Assembly: GCA_002633025.1 (NCBI GenBank)
Contig: NMRB01000115.1
Location: 554,975 to 618,974, forward strand
Origin: Notospermus geniculatus
Taxonomy: Eukaryota; Nemertea; Pilidiophora; Heteronemertea; Lineidae
Reading direction: 5' to 3'
Length of the DNA: 64,000 nt
The notes beneath the pieces are model-generated. The model was not told the origin of the DNA. It saw nothing but the letters and a program-made list of their open reading frames with translations, and made no database searches. Position numbers and translations under genes: made by a program. Position 1 is the first letter of the stretch. Every line of letters begins with the position of its first letter. Of this stretch, positions 22,054 to 32,937 are shown piece by piece.

Positions 22054-22093
22054 GTGGTAGTATACAGCACTTGTCACCACAGAGGTCATAGGG
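22054..22093 (+). mobile_element. Possible degenerate tRNA-like SINE head
   Basis: TGGTAGTATACAGC followed 35 bp later by GGGTCGATACCC resembles A and B boxes, each with about two mismatches. The same sequence is in copy 2 near 30260-30310. Support is weak. Confidence 0.3.
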
Positions 22094-22179
22094 TCGATAC
22101 CCTGCGTCTAGAGTTCGCTACCCCACTCATGGCTGTCTTGTAATCGGATTAAACCATGAACAAGAGCAACGCAAAGCGT

Positions 22180-22610
22180 GGCATGCCCCCGCCTGCAAGT
22201 TCTCCGGAAAAAGGATGGCGTGTGTGGCGGCCATATTGGATGAGCGGTGGCTCCTCCAATTGGAAGGAACCTTCTTGTAGTCTAGTGCAACCAACCACAA
22301 AAATCGGCTGCGATATACATGTACCCATGCATTCAGCCTGAAACGTCCGGAAACAAAAATCAAGATGGTCGCTGCGACGGCCATCGTGGAAGAGCAGTGG
22401 CGCCCCTAATCGAAAGTAGCCTTCCACTGGTCAAGTGCAACAAACGCCAATATGCGCATGCATTCAGCCTGAAACATCCGGAAGCGAAAACCAAGATGGT
22501 CGCTGTGGCGGCCATCTTGGAAGAGCAATGGTGCCCCAAATCGAAAGGAACCTTCCACTCGTCAAGTGCAACCAAACACCAACACGCGCATACATTCAAA
22601 GGGATGCACG
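22180..22610 (+). repeat. Tandem repeat of about 131 bp, three to four units (copy 1)
   Basis: Units share CATTCAGCCTGAAAC, CCGGAA, AAGATGGTCGCTG, GGCGGCCATCTTGG, CCTTCCACTGGTCAAGTGCAA. Each unit holds an inverted pair AAGATGG/CCATCTT, a YY1-like core on both strands. Copy 2 has the matching array at about 30400-30820 with clear divergence. Long open frames on both strands are by-products. Confidence 0.7.
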
Positions 22611-22633
22611 GACGCTTGGGGCGATAGCACAAA

Positions 22634-22923
22634 GTGCCCACAGGTCGACATTGCGTCCTGAAGCAACTCGCGGCAACTAGCTTTCCGGCGATGGAAGCAA
22701 CTCGGCGTGACTGATTGATCAGTTGCCGATTTTGTCGACGACCTGAGCGTGCTTGCATCTCCGAGCAACTGCCGGATGCATCATGAGCGTGCTGTTCGAG
22801 GTATAACTGCCAGTTGCTCCGAGTTCCTCTCAATCGCTGAAATGTCAACCTGCGCTAGGTGATTTTTTGATCTGCGACGGATCCGTCGAGTTGCTTCAAG
22901 ACGCAATGTCGACCTGTGGGCAC
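22634..22923. mobile_element. Inverted-repeat element, copy 1
   Basis: GTGCCCACAGGTCGACATTG at the left is matched by CAATGTCGACCTGTGGGCAC at the right; arms of about 40 bp continue into GCAACTCG/CGAGTTGC. It is non-coding. The equivalent in copy 2 is 30857-31156. Confidence 0.65.
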
Positions 22924-23499
22924 CTTAAGCTTCGCTATTTTTGCATGGGGCATATAAACCATTTAGCTTCACGCTAAAACCATGTTGCATCTACGCCCGA
23001 ATCTTTAAATCTTAATGAAGCGACATCGCGGCCGATAGGTTCCTTAATCAAACGGTCTCATTATATCATAAAAATTAACAACCTAAGCCACAGCAATTAC
23101 TCAGAAAATAAATATCCACGTCTTAAACGAATTAATGCCACGTTGGTTAACTCCCAACACATTTCTAATTAATATGACCCATTCTTCCACGCGCGTATGA
23201 ATTCATTTAGAATCGCTTATGGGACTTACCTAATCACTTCTGGATCTTAAACAATACAGAATTTCTTCCGCCTATTCCCAAGGGGACTTTCCAAGACACG
23301 GAACATTTACCTGCAACACGCCTCCTCAGTGCCGGAACTCATAACCACACTTTTCAGATTAATTACTTTAATTACGATTAATTAAATGATATAAAGGAAG
23401 AAAATTGTATATTGTTATTGATATAAATAGCGAATCGTGGCCCAGTATGTTTTTGGACATTCTGACAGGTCGACCGGACTGTTAACGTCAAGAGGGACG

Positions 23500-23640
23500 T
23501 GAAATATTGTTTTGAGTGCCACAGGGGGAGGTCCCCAGCTCGTAGGAAATCACTCTCTTGATGCTCGTGGTATTATTTCGAGTGCCCCAGGGGAGAGGTC
23601 CCCAGCTCGGAGGTAATCACTCTCTCTGGATCTTGTGGTT
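23500..23640 (+). repeat. Short tandem duplication, about 70 bp unit
   Basis: GTCCCCAGCTCG with flanking GAGTGCC and AATCACTCTC appears twice in succession. The same pair is present in copy 2 near 31735-31875. Confidence 0.6.
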
Positions 23641-24059
23641 CCGGAATGACTTTGGGACAATTGAACATACTGCCGATGGTTTTAGTAGGATAATTTGTCG
23701 GCAAATAACTTGTCTGTAAAATGACCTGCAACTCGGAAGATATTTCAATAAATTTTTGCCTAAATATTTTTCGAGACTTCAATTATTTCGAGCCAACACT
23801 TCGAATTTTTTTCAGTGATCTGTGTTGGTTTACTGTCAAATCTGGATCGTGACACCCCTGGCGTACTGTTACCGGTGTGGTAGGAAAAAACACCCATGAG
23901 AAGTGTCCAGGGAACAATATGGGATCATATTTTGAGGGGTGTGTTGATTTATGTTTTTGTTGTTTATGTTTTAGGGTATGTTGGTTACATCACACCTGAT
24001 TAATTATCCCCGGTCCTTCAGTCCGTCGCATGGGACAATAACCCGTGGTGCCTTGTACC

Positions 24060-24172
24060 TTGTGCCTTTGCAAGGGCAAGTGAAAGACCCCATCCAAGTG
24101 AGACACATGAGTAACTTGAGATGGCCTCTTCCGTACTTACCAGGGCCAATAATGCTACGGCTTCGGCCCTGA
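24060..24172 (+). repeat. Dispersed repeat fragment (also near 32310-32400 and inverted at 40441-40540)
   Basis: Shared blocks in order are GGGCAAGT, GACCCCATCCAAGTGAG, GCCTCTTCCGTA and CCAATAATGCTA. The inverted third copy at 40441-40540 has TATTATTGACCCCGG and CACTTGGATGGGGTCC. It is an interspersed repeat of unknown class. Confidence 0.6.
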
Positions 24173-24372
24173 CGGAAAAAATCAAATACAAATACATGTA
24201 CAAGCACGCTGGGTATCTCCACGTGTGTGGGGAACAATATATGATCTGAAGGGGTGTTGATTTCTTTTTTTTGTAATTTATGTTATAATTTAGGAATGTT
24301 GATTACATCAAACCATGCCACTTTCTGCGGACGGGGGGGGGGGGGGTAGATATTTTGTGCAGAATACTTTCC

Positions 24373-24529
24373 NNNNNNNNNNNNNNNNNNNNNNNNNNNN
24401 NNNNNNNNNNNNNNNNNNNNNNNNNNNNNNNNNNNNNNNNNNNNNNNNNNNNNNNNNNNNNNNNNNNNNNNNNNNNNNNNNNNNNNNNNNNNNNNNNNNN
24501 NNNNNNNNNNNNNNNNNNNNNNNNNNNNN
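24373..24529. other. Assembly gap, 157 N
   Basis: Sequence on both sides matches copy 2, where the corresponding interval (32883-32937) is only 55 bp. The gap length is therefore an estimate. It is preceded by a G homopolymer. Confidence 0.9.
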
Positions 24530-25317
24530 CAATTAATCTTTTTGACAAGTACATTTTTATTTCATTAAATGAAATTAAGTGACACATATGGTTTCCGTGT
24601 TTCACCATAATACGGCTTTTTACGTCCGATCGACCGGGAAAAGTTTCTGAAGAATTCATAAGAGATGCCATATCATGAAGAAAACACGAGTCATTTATTA
24701 TATTTTATTGCTATTGCCCATATTTTTCGGGTTATTAGTCAAGTTTTAATTTCACATCACAACAAAAAGCATTGAGACAATTTAAAACATAAACTATGTC
24801 GTAGCAGACGATATTCGTGCTAATTTCCCTCCCAAAGAGAGAAACGCGCGAACATTGAAAAGGTCGCAAAGTCAATTGAAGAAAAATTGATTTAATTTAA
24901 TCTTTAAATGCAAAGGGCAATAATAAATTTTGAAAACGTGTAAAACCTTTCTTTGAAAATAATTCTAAAATTCACCCGACCAGTTTTGAACATTATGTAA
25001 TGATCAATTTCACATTTTATATTCACCAATTTCTCATTTTATATTCACCCATTGTATTTAGAACAGGTCCGGATTAATTTACTCCGCCGTAAATAATTCG
25101 ACATTTCATGCGTCGGTCTGATAGCGGAGTTTTTTTATATCTCACGAAAACTTTCATTGCTGTCGTTAATTTTTGATATCAGACGATTTGACGTTGAGTT
25201 CTGGTGTCATTAAGTGGCGATTAAATTGGAGTCAAACGCCTGAGCATATGGCAGGGATGCTGATCGGGTGATTTATGGTTTTATGATTTCAGGTATCTGG
25301 TGATTGATTTCGTAGAC
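24530..25317. promoter_or_regulatory. Invariant block B (copy 1)
   Basis: These 788 bp show no substitution or indel against 32938-33725 in my reading. The block is AT-rich with many homeodomain-type cores (CAATTAATC, CATTAAATG, GATTTAATTTAATC, GGATTAATTTAC). It has no coding frame. Identity ends just before the CCAAT minisatellite, which diverges strongly. It is a candidate conserved regulatory DNA. Confidence 0.4.
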
Positions 25318-25359
25318 CGGCGAAAATTTAAAGGGGATTTTTCGAAAAATATTGCGCCC

Positions 25360-26010
25360 GGTGGGTTATGCACCATATGTGGACAAAGTCCACCAATGAG
25401 AACGCGTGAAATATTCGACCCTTTTGGTAATGCACCGCGTAAAATTGTCCACCAATCAGAACCCGTGAAATATTTTGTCCCGTTAGGTTAACATACATGT
25501 ACACCCTGTGGGGAATGCCCACCAATGAGAACGCCTGAAATATTTCGTCCCGTTTTGTTATCATATGCATTGAGGAGAATGTCCACCAATGAGAACGCGG
25601 GAAATATTCTGTCCCCTTTGGTAAACATACACCCTGTGGAGAATGTCCACCAATGAGAACACGGGAAATATTCTGTCCCCTTCGGTAAACATACACCCTG
25701 TGGAGAATGTCCATCAATGAAAACGCGTGAAATATACTCCGTCCCGTTTTGTTATCATATGCGGTGAGGAGAATGTCCACCAATGAGAAGACAGGAAATA
25801 TTCTGTCCCCTTCGGTAAACATACACCCTGTGGAGAATGTCCACCAGTGAGAACGCATGAAATATTCCGTCCCGTTTTGTTAACATATGCGGTGAGGAGA
25901 ATCTCCACCAATGAGAACGCGGAAATATTCTGTCCCTTTCGGTCAACATACATGTACACCCTGTGGAGATTAGAGAATGCGTCTACCAATGAGAAAGCGT
26001 GAAAACCTGT
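25360..26010 (+). repeat. CCAAT-bearing minisatellite, about 10 units of 65 bp (copy 1)
   Basis: The unit core is TCCACCAATGAGAACGCG, then TGAAATATTC, TGTCCC and a spacer with CACCCTGTGGAGAATG or GCGGTGAGGAGAATG. Most units keep CCAAT. Two alternating spacer types indicate higher-order expansion. The long minus-strand open frames (25328-25858, 25714-26016) translate this array and are not genes. Confidence 0.85.
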
Positions 26011-26225
26011 CAACATTTTTTATTGCGAAATATGGACCATTAAGGACGGCTCCATGGTCCTTTTGAGAAAAAATGCCAGGCGTTTTCACTTCAATTTGCA
26101 TCAATGCAAAAAACCGAAATTGAGCAAGACCAGCTATCGTGAAACAGCGCGGCCTAGGAATTCGCCACAGCTCACGGAGTCAATCAGAAAGTTGAATATC
26201 CCGAGAAAATTCCAGTATAAAACCC

Positions 26226-26823
26226 TCTATTCTATCACAAGAACAATAACACAGATGTCCGAGGTAAAACCGCTTGATTTGTTGGGTTTGAATTCGCCAA
26301 TGTTTGGGACAGTAGAGATTAAATTCTTCACTTTGGCTGCTTTTGACGCGAACAATGGTGCGAGTCCATCCGGAGCTCATCTCCGTGAGCCGCTTGTTGA
26401 AATCGGGACAAGTTTTCACGCTTTTCAATAGCATTTGTTAATTCGATAACTACACAATTTGTCCATAGCAGGCAGATCTTCGCACCCAATTATCTCTTCA
26501 ATTATGGCCATAGAAACCGAGACGGACGCCTGTCCATCAAACCTGTCACCGGGGCCGAGACTTGTCTCAATCATATCGAGGCTTTGGACAACTTGTGGAT
26601 TTTCCCGGCGATGAAAAGGCGACACCGGTTGAAATCTTGTACCATGTCACGTCTGGCATTAGCCATATTGGTTTCAGGGTTTTCATTATGAGGTGTATTC
26701 AACTTGTGTTGATCGCCTGTCGTGTTGGGAAAGGATAACGCCAAAATGATGAAGTGATCTATTTGGTTACCTCGTGGGGGTGTGAGTTTAGGAGACTTCC
26801 CAGGAAGGGGGCTAAAAATGGCG
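26226..26823. promoter_or_regulatory. Near-invariant block C (copy 1)
   Basis: About 598 bp align with 34413-35010 with only three substitutions seen and no indel. Short open frames on both strands are shared by the copies but have no recognisable family or start context. It could be regulatory DNA or an unrecognised exon; regulatory is preferred. Confidence 0.35.
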
Positions 26824-26989
26824 GGGCAGGTATCCTTCGTTTTGCCTCGACAGGAATTCTTCCCGTCGCCCTTTGTCTGAAAGCTTTAATATTAACAAGA
26901 AATTTCGGAGAAATTTAAGAAAGAGGCAAAAAGAAGGCATTCAGTACATAACTGCATTCGTCACCGAACACGTTCGGTTCTTTTTTTGT

Positions 26990-27720
26990 AGCCCTTCGGA
27001 TGAGGATAGGCCGAAGTATGAACATACATTGTAAGCACTGATACATGTAGTAGAACTGAGTGTGACGTCAAATACATGTACATTGTATAGGCCACAGTAC
27101 AAATGTATGAAAGAGATGACTGTGGGACTCGGTATCACGTGAAAAATATTAGTAGACTACAGTATGAAATTAGGACTGTGGAACTGAGTATGACGTTAGA
27201 AATAGGCCATTTGCTGAGGAGGAAATATGGAAGGATATTTGCTGAATAGAGAGTATGAGTATGATTCCATAAATAAATAAATCTAAGCAGTTGGATTTAT
27301 TTATTTATGATGATACTGTATGCCACAGTTTGTATGACGTCAAAGATAGGCCACAGTATGGAAGTGCTTTTTTTTCTTATTTGTGAGTATGAAGTTAAAG
27401 ATAGGCCAGAGTACGAAAACACTGACTGTGGAACTGAGTATAACGTCACAGATAGCAGTAGGCCATAGTACGAAAGCATTATGGTGGAACCAAAAATAGA
27501 CATTTTTGGTGGAACTGAGTACATGTAAAACGTCACAGAGAGTAGTTGGCCACAGAATAAAAGCATTGATTGTGGAACTGAGTATGACGTCAAAGACAGG
27601 CCACATTACGATGCACTGATTGTGGAACAGAGTATGACGGCAAAGATAGGCTACGGCGCGAAACCATTGATTGTGGAACAGAATATAAAGTCAAATAAAG
27701 GCCATCTTGACCGTGAAATG
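26990..27720 (+). repeat. CRE-bearing minisatellite, about nine units (copy 1)
   Basis: The unit, about 50-60 bp, reads GAGTATGACGTCAAAGATAG then GCCACAGTA, GAAAGCA, TGATTGTGGAAC. Full TGACGTCA is kept at 27063, 27335 and 27585 and is degenerate elsewhere. Spaced minus-strand frames are repeat translations. Confidence 0.8.
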
Positions 27721-28042
27721 ATCACCTTATCACGGCTTGGAGGCGGAGCTGGAATCTCAAATCTAAATCAAACGATAATACCGGATAAATAGCAGAAAAT
27801 CGAAATGGAAACGGCCCGTGTGGTCTAAAGGAAGGTGGGTCAGTGAGGCCCTGGGGGTCAGGGTGGTCCCCTCAGGGTCGCAACGCCTCAGGGTCCGAGG
27901 TATTCAGAGGTAGGGGGAGTTTGGTATTAATCGTCCCTTTTCGAAGAGGTACAATGGGTGAAGGAATTTCTAATGAAAAACTGTTAATGTTTTGTTCAAG
28001 AAGTTTTGTTCGAATGGTAAGTTGGGCGTGAACTTGTGAATT

Positions 28043-28043
28043 N
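28043..28043. other. Single-N assembly join between the duplicated copies
   Basis: Copy 1 homology stops at the base before this N. About 91 bp of different sequence follow before copy 2 begins at 28135. Other isolated Ns in the window are at 13860, 32849, 36845, 54985, 59920 and 62741. Confidence 0.85.
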
Positions 28044-28908
28044 GTATTGGAACTACGATCCTCCGCCGAGAAAGTAGGGACCTGGTGGCAGTGTCACTAG
28101 GTCGAAGACTGGAGGTGGCGCTGTGTGCAGTTTGACCAACAACAAAAACGCAAACATGGCCGCCAGTCGTCCATCTTGAAAAAGGTACTGCACTTTGGCT
28201 GAACAATACCACAAAAAAGAATGTTCTAACCTGGTATGATGTTTCCCTTGGAACATATCGACTTGACACTTGTTGTTCGTTCTTCTGGTATATTCACCCA
28301 GGTGAGCACATGCTCCACGGACCATTTCATTACACATGAATTTCATGCAGGAGTGCCAATCGGCGCAATGCAAGGTAGAGAGGGTGGTCGCTCTCCCACT
28401 GTCGAATATTAGTTTGATATCATTTTGTATGTCAATTTTTGCTCTTTCTCGTTCTTTGAAGAGAAGTATACACGTACATTAATACTGTTACGTCGTCGGA
28501 CGCTTTGGCCTTTCGTTTTTTGGTTTGAAATTGGCCTATTTTACACGTAGAATCTGCATATTGGTGCACGGAGTACATCAAAAGTTGAAGTACGTCAAAC
28601 TTCAGGCTCAAATCTAGACATTGCACGTAGCGATGCAACAGGTCTACTGTTGTACATATGACACCACCCCCACCCCCACAAAAAGTTGACGTTTAAAGTT
28701 TGGATTAATAGTCTGATATCAACAACGGTAGAGGTGTCACCTGACTTTACACTTCAACCCCAGCCTATCCTGAAACCTTTCAGTAGAACTCAGATGAGCT
28801 GCTCATTCAGCGCTACAATCCGAGCATTTCCGACCGGTAGGCCTACCCATTTATCCACCAGAGAGGCCAGTGAGGCAAAGAGACGTGCCAAAAGTCTCAC
28901 GCCCATTG

Positions 28909-29139
28909 GGATTCGAACCCGGTGTAATGTGTTTTTCACTGCCTCCCGTTTGCCAATGCCCCCAAACAAAAGATTGACGGAATAAGCGGCAACGTGACAA
29001 TGAGGGAGGCACTGATAAACATGTCTTTCTGTTTGAGTGTCCGCCGAACAATAAAGCGGGCATTGTCATACGGGGGGCATTCTCACACATTACACCTGGA
29101 CCCTCTGAACGCAAGTCGGAGACCCGAACCACTACATCA
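28909..29139 (-). mobile_element. tRNA-derived SINE head split by a MITE (copy 2)
   Basis: The B-box (28909-28919) and A-box (29129-29139) match those at 20873-20927 in copy 1 but are separated by a 172-bp inserted MITE. That should destroy internal polymerase III promoter spacing. Copy 1 gives the unoccupied site. Confidence 0.65.
28923..29094. mobile_element. 172-bp MITE inserted in the SINE
   Basis: It begins TGTAATGTG and ends CACATTACA, a perfect 9-bp inverted repeat. Imperfect pairing continues for about 38 bp (CCAATGCCCC against GGGCATTGTC). Flanks are CCCGG (28918-28922) and CCTGG (29095-29099), an imperfect 5-bp duplication. The site is empty in copy 1 at 20885, so the boundaries are well supported. 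It is non-coding. Confidence 0.7.
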
Positions 29140-29270
29140 CCGTGGCTCCTCATCATGGCCCCGGCACTCCCACAGCATACGGACGCCCAGGCATGCCCCA
29201 AGTCCAATCCCCTTCATTTGTACACCCTGTACACAGCGGCTGGCGAACAAACGGCGTTCTTTTCAACAAC

Positions 29271-29967
29271 GACTTTTTTCATCGCTTCTAACCGAATGGT
29301 AATACACCCTTAATGTCCCGCTAATTCCCTGTTTATTTTTACTCCGTCCACACTCAGTAGGCGAAGCCGCATCCCCCCTGAATATATCACAGCCCGATTA
29401 AAACCAATTCTCACTGCCTTCTGACAATATTACAACAATTAAGGAACGGAAGACAATAAGTCGGTGTAATTTCCTCTCGAGTTGCGTCGATTACGGTGCT
29501 AATTCGTTATTTTACGAGCGACGGCCGCGCTCTGCATAAGCTCCAGTTCGTGTTTGACAATGATAAAGGGCTTGAGGCGCTCTTAATACCCAGTTAATGG
29601 CATTCCGGCGATTTGCGCTGTAAAAGTTGATAACTTACCAAGCAATTTTCCGTCTCATATACGGTTATTTCATAGTCGGCGACCAATCATCGTCGCGTTT
29701 GCCATGATACTTGCTGATAACCCTACTTCCCGATGTTTATAACCAATTTCCCTCGGCTTATCCCATTACAAAGGCGTAAGCAGATCAAGTTCCCGCTATC
29801 GCTTGAGCAAGAACCTTGTGACTAGTTCCATGTCTCTCTTGTTCATTACAGGCCGATTAACTGATACCATAGCTCGATTCCATCCCGTTTTATTGTGAGC
29901 GTTCTTGCTTATCTTTCCTACACATGTCCTTCGTTATTCGCCGTGAAATGAAGACATTCACTCTCGC
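29271..29967. promoter_or_regulatory. Invariant block A (copy 2)
   Basis: This is the partner of 21062-21758. The first difference after it is CTCGCGAG in copy 1 against CTCGCTAG in copy 2. Confidence 0.4.
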
Positions 29968-30399
29968 TAGATTACGGATTATGATTCTGCGTATTTAAGG
30001 GGTGATTCCGGTGAACTGAACTAAGTCGACAGTCGTAACTTCATGTGCGTGGCTGATAGCCCATAATGCTCTCCCAATAGCAAATCAATTCACCCCACCC
30101 ATCGGTCTTAATTAAATGACAACTTTCACTTTTCGCCGGTTCCCGTTATCACTCGAAAATCGAATGCGAAAATCCTTAGCTCAGGTGAACGAGGTTGGAT
30201 GATTATCATGGATCGAGGTTGGGGATAATGAGGCAATGGAGTTGTGATGTCAGAGTGCAGCGGTGGTAGTATACAGCACTTGTCACCACAGACGTCATAG
30301 GGTCGATACCCTACGTCTGGAGTTTGCTACCCCACTCATGGCTGTCTTGTAATCGGACTTGAACCATGAACAAGAGCAACGCAAAGCGTGGCATGCCAC

Positions 30400-30820
30400 G
30401 CTTGCAAGTTCTCCGGAAAAAAGATGGCGGGTGTGGCGGCCATATTAGATGAGAGGCGGTGCCCCCAGTTGAAGGGAACCTTCCTGTAGTCTAGTGCAAC
30501 CAACCAAAAAACATCGGCTGCGATATACCCATGCATTCAGCCTTAAACGTCCGGAAGCAAAAATTAAGATGGTCGCTGTGGCGGCCAACTTGGAAGAGCA
30601 GTGGCGCCCCTAATCGAAAGCAGCCTTCCACTGGTCAAGTGCAACAAACGCCAATATGCGCATGCATTCAGCCTGAAACATCCGGAAACGAAAACCAAGA
30701 TGGTCGCTGTGGCGGCCATCTTGGAAGAGCAATGGTGCCCCAAATCGAAAGTAGCCTTCCACTGGTCGAGTGCAACCAAACACCAATTTGCGCATGCATT
30801 CAGCCTGAAACATCGGGAAT
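30400..30820 (+). repeat. Tandem repeat of about 131 bp (copy 2)
   Basis: This is the partner of 22180-22610 with the same CATTCAGCCTGAAAC and AAGATGGTCGCTG units. It differs by several indels and substitutions, much more than the adjacent invariant block. Confidence 0.65.
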
Positions 30821-30856
30821 GCAGAAGCAATTGGGGCGATAGCAGAATGCCCTAAA

Positions 30857-31156
30857 GGTGCCCACAGGTCGACATTGCGTCTTGAAGCAACTCGCGGCAA
30901 GTAGCTTTCCGGCGATGGAAGCAACTCGCAGTGACTGATCAGTTGCCAATTTTGTCGGCCTGAGCGCACTTGCGTCTCCGAGCAACTGCCGGATGCATTA
31001 TGAGCGTGCTGTTCGAGTACGTATACATGTACATGTAACTGCCAGTTGCTCCGAATTCCTCTCAATCGCTGAAATGTCGACCTGCGCGTGGTGTTTTTTT
31101 TATATGCGACGGACCCGTCAAGTTGCTTTAACACGCAATGTCGACCTGTGGGCACC
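30857..31156. mobile_element. Inverted-repeat element, copy 2
   Basis: The ends GGTGCCCACAGGTCGACATT and AATGTCGACCTGTGGGCACC are the same as in 22634-22923. Confidence 0.65.
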
Positions 31157-32391
31157 TTAAGCTTCGCCAATATTTTTGCATGGGGCATATAAACCATTTG
31201 GCTTCACGCTAAAACCATGTTGCATCTACGCCCGAATCTTTAAATCTTAATGAAGCGACTTCGTGGCCGATAGGTTCCTTAATCAAACGGTCTCATTATA
31301 TCATAAAAATTAACAACCTAAGCCACAGCAATTACTCAGAAAATAAATATCCACGTCTTAAACGAATTAACGCCACGTTGGTTAACTCCCAACACATTTC
31401 TAATTAATATGACCCATTCTTCCACGCGCGTATGAATTCATTTAGACTCGCTTAAGGGACACACCTAATCACTTCTGGATCTTAAACAATACAGAATTTC
31501 TTCCGCGTTTTCCCAAGGGGACTTTCCAAGACACGGAACATTTACCTGCAACGCGCCTCCTCAGTGCCGGAACTCATAACCACACTTTTCAGATTAATTA
31601 CTTTAATTACGATTAATTAAATGATATAAAGGAAGAAAATTGTATATTGTTATTGATATAAATAGCGAATAGTGGCCCAGTATGTTTTTGGACATTCTGA
31701 CAGGTCGACCGGACTGTTCACGTCAAGAGGGACGTGAAATATTGTTTTGAGTGCCACAAGGGGAGGTCTCCAGCTCGGAGACAATAACTCTCTTGATGCT
31801 TGTGGTATTGTTTTGAGTGCCCCAGGGGAGAGGTCCCCAGCTCGGAGGTAATCACTCTCTCTGGATCTTGTGGTTCCGGAACGACTTTGGGACAATTGAA
31901 CATACTGCCGATGGTTTAGTAGGATAATTTGTCGGCAAATAACTTGTCCGTAAAATGACCTGCAACTCGTATTCTATTTCAATAAATTTTTGCCTAAATA
32001 TTTTTCGAGACTTCAATTATTTCGAGCCAACACTTCGAATTTTTTTCAGTGATCTGTGTTGGTTTACTGTCAAATCTGGATCGTGACACCCCTGGCGTAC
32101 TGTCGCCGGTGTGAGTAGGAAAAAAGTCCCGTGAGTAGTGTCCAGGGAACAATGCGATCTTATTTTTAGGGGTGTGTTGATTTCTTTTTTTGTTATTTAT
32201 GTTACAGGGATGGGATGTTGATTACATCACACCACTATAACTGTCCCCGGGTCGTCAGTCCGTCGCATGGAACAGTAAGCCGTGGTGCCGTGTAGGCAGT
32301 GTACCTTAGCAAGGGCAAGTAAAAGACCCCACCCAAGTGAGGAAGATGAGTAGCTTGAGACGGCCTCTTCCGTATTTACCAGGGCCAATAA

Positions 32392-32490
32392 GGGAGGTTT
32401 AGAAATTTGTTAGATTTTATATTGCATTTTCGGTACAAAAATAACGTTGTCGTTAATGTTTACGTTTATCGTTTGATTTCTAAACCTCCC
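32392..32490. mobile_element. 99-bp Harbinger-like MITE, TAA TSD
   Basis: It starts GGGAGGTTTAGAAAT and ends ATTTCTAAACCTCCC, flanked by TAA (32389-32391, 32491-32493). Copy 1 at 24150-24160 has the empty site with one TAA. The interior matches the fuller element at 48413-48551 (ATATTGCATTTTCGGTAC), of which it is a shortened form. Confidence 0.72.
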
Positions 32491-32669
32491 TAATGCTATG
32501 GCTTCGGCCCTGACGAAAAAAATATAAATACAAACACCCTGGCGTATTTCCACGTGTGTGGTAGGAAAACAATCCGTGAATGATGATATAGTGTCCGGGG
32601 GACAATACATGTATATTGTCTTATCTTGAAGGGGCGTTGATTTCTTTTTTGTTGTAATTATGTTATAAG

Positions 32670-32848
32670 CTGGAGGAGTGTATCCAATCAATTCGGGAGT
32701 GGATGGCTGTCAATTTTCTCAAACTAAATGATGACAAGTCAGAATTTCTCCTGGTTTCGTCAAAATACCATCTTGCGAATCAGTCCGAGATTAGCTCCAT
32801 CAACATTGGTGATCATTCGATAACAGCTACTCCCTTTGCTCGCAACAT
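32670..32848 (+). pseudogene. Non-LTR retrotransposon reverse-transcriptase fragment
   Basis: An open frame reads EWMAVNFLKLNDDKSEFLL and later INIGDHSITATPFARN. This is the pattern of the C-terminal palm/thumb part of CR1/L2/jockey-type LINE reverse transcriptases (WM..N.L.LN.DKTE..L ... ARNLG). It is cut off by the N at 32849, where the following residue would begin the G(V) of that motif. It lacks the catalytic YADD region and everything upstream, so it is a dead fragment. Copy 1 has different sequence at this place next to its gap. Confidence 0.75.
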
Positions 32849-32849
32849 N
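32849..32849. other. Single N beside a G run
   Basis: The N separates the LINE fragment from GGGGGGGTAGATATTTTG, which also precedes the gap in copy 1. The LINE fragment may therefore be wrongly joined here. Confidence 0.7.
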
Positions 32850-32937
32850 GGGGGGGTAGATATTTTGTGCAGAATACTTTCCAGATCACGACACCAATTA
32901 CCGTCTTGAAAACTGAAGCAAGACTTCCAAAGCCACC

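Larger units (their letters stand above)
19676..28042 (+). repeat. Large direct duplication, copy 1 (8.4 kb)
   Basis: From ACCAACAACAAAAACG at 19676 to GGGCGTGAACTTGTGAATT at 28042 the sequence is collinear with 28135-36332. It ends exactly at a single N (28043). The copies differ by substitutions, repeat-number changes and several insertions. The abrupt end at an assembly join, and divergence like that between alleles, favour two haplotypes placed in series over a true tandem duplication. Confidence 0.9.

Noticed and set aside
25360-26010. Regularly spaced repeats as a CRISPR array
   Set aside because: Units are degenerate 65-bp tandem repeats with no unique spacers, in a eukaryotic genome.
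25328-26016. Long minus-strand open frames with repeated SHWWTFS-like units
   Set aside because: They are translations of the CCAAT minisatellite; alleles differ in unit number and frame.
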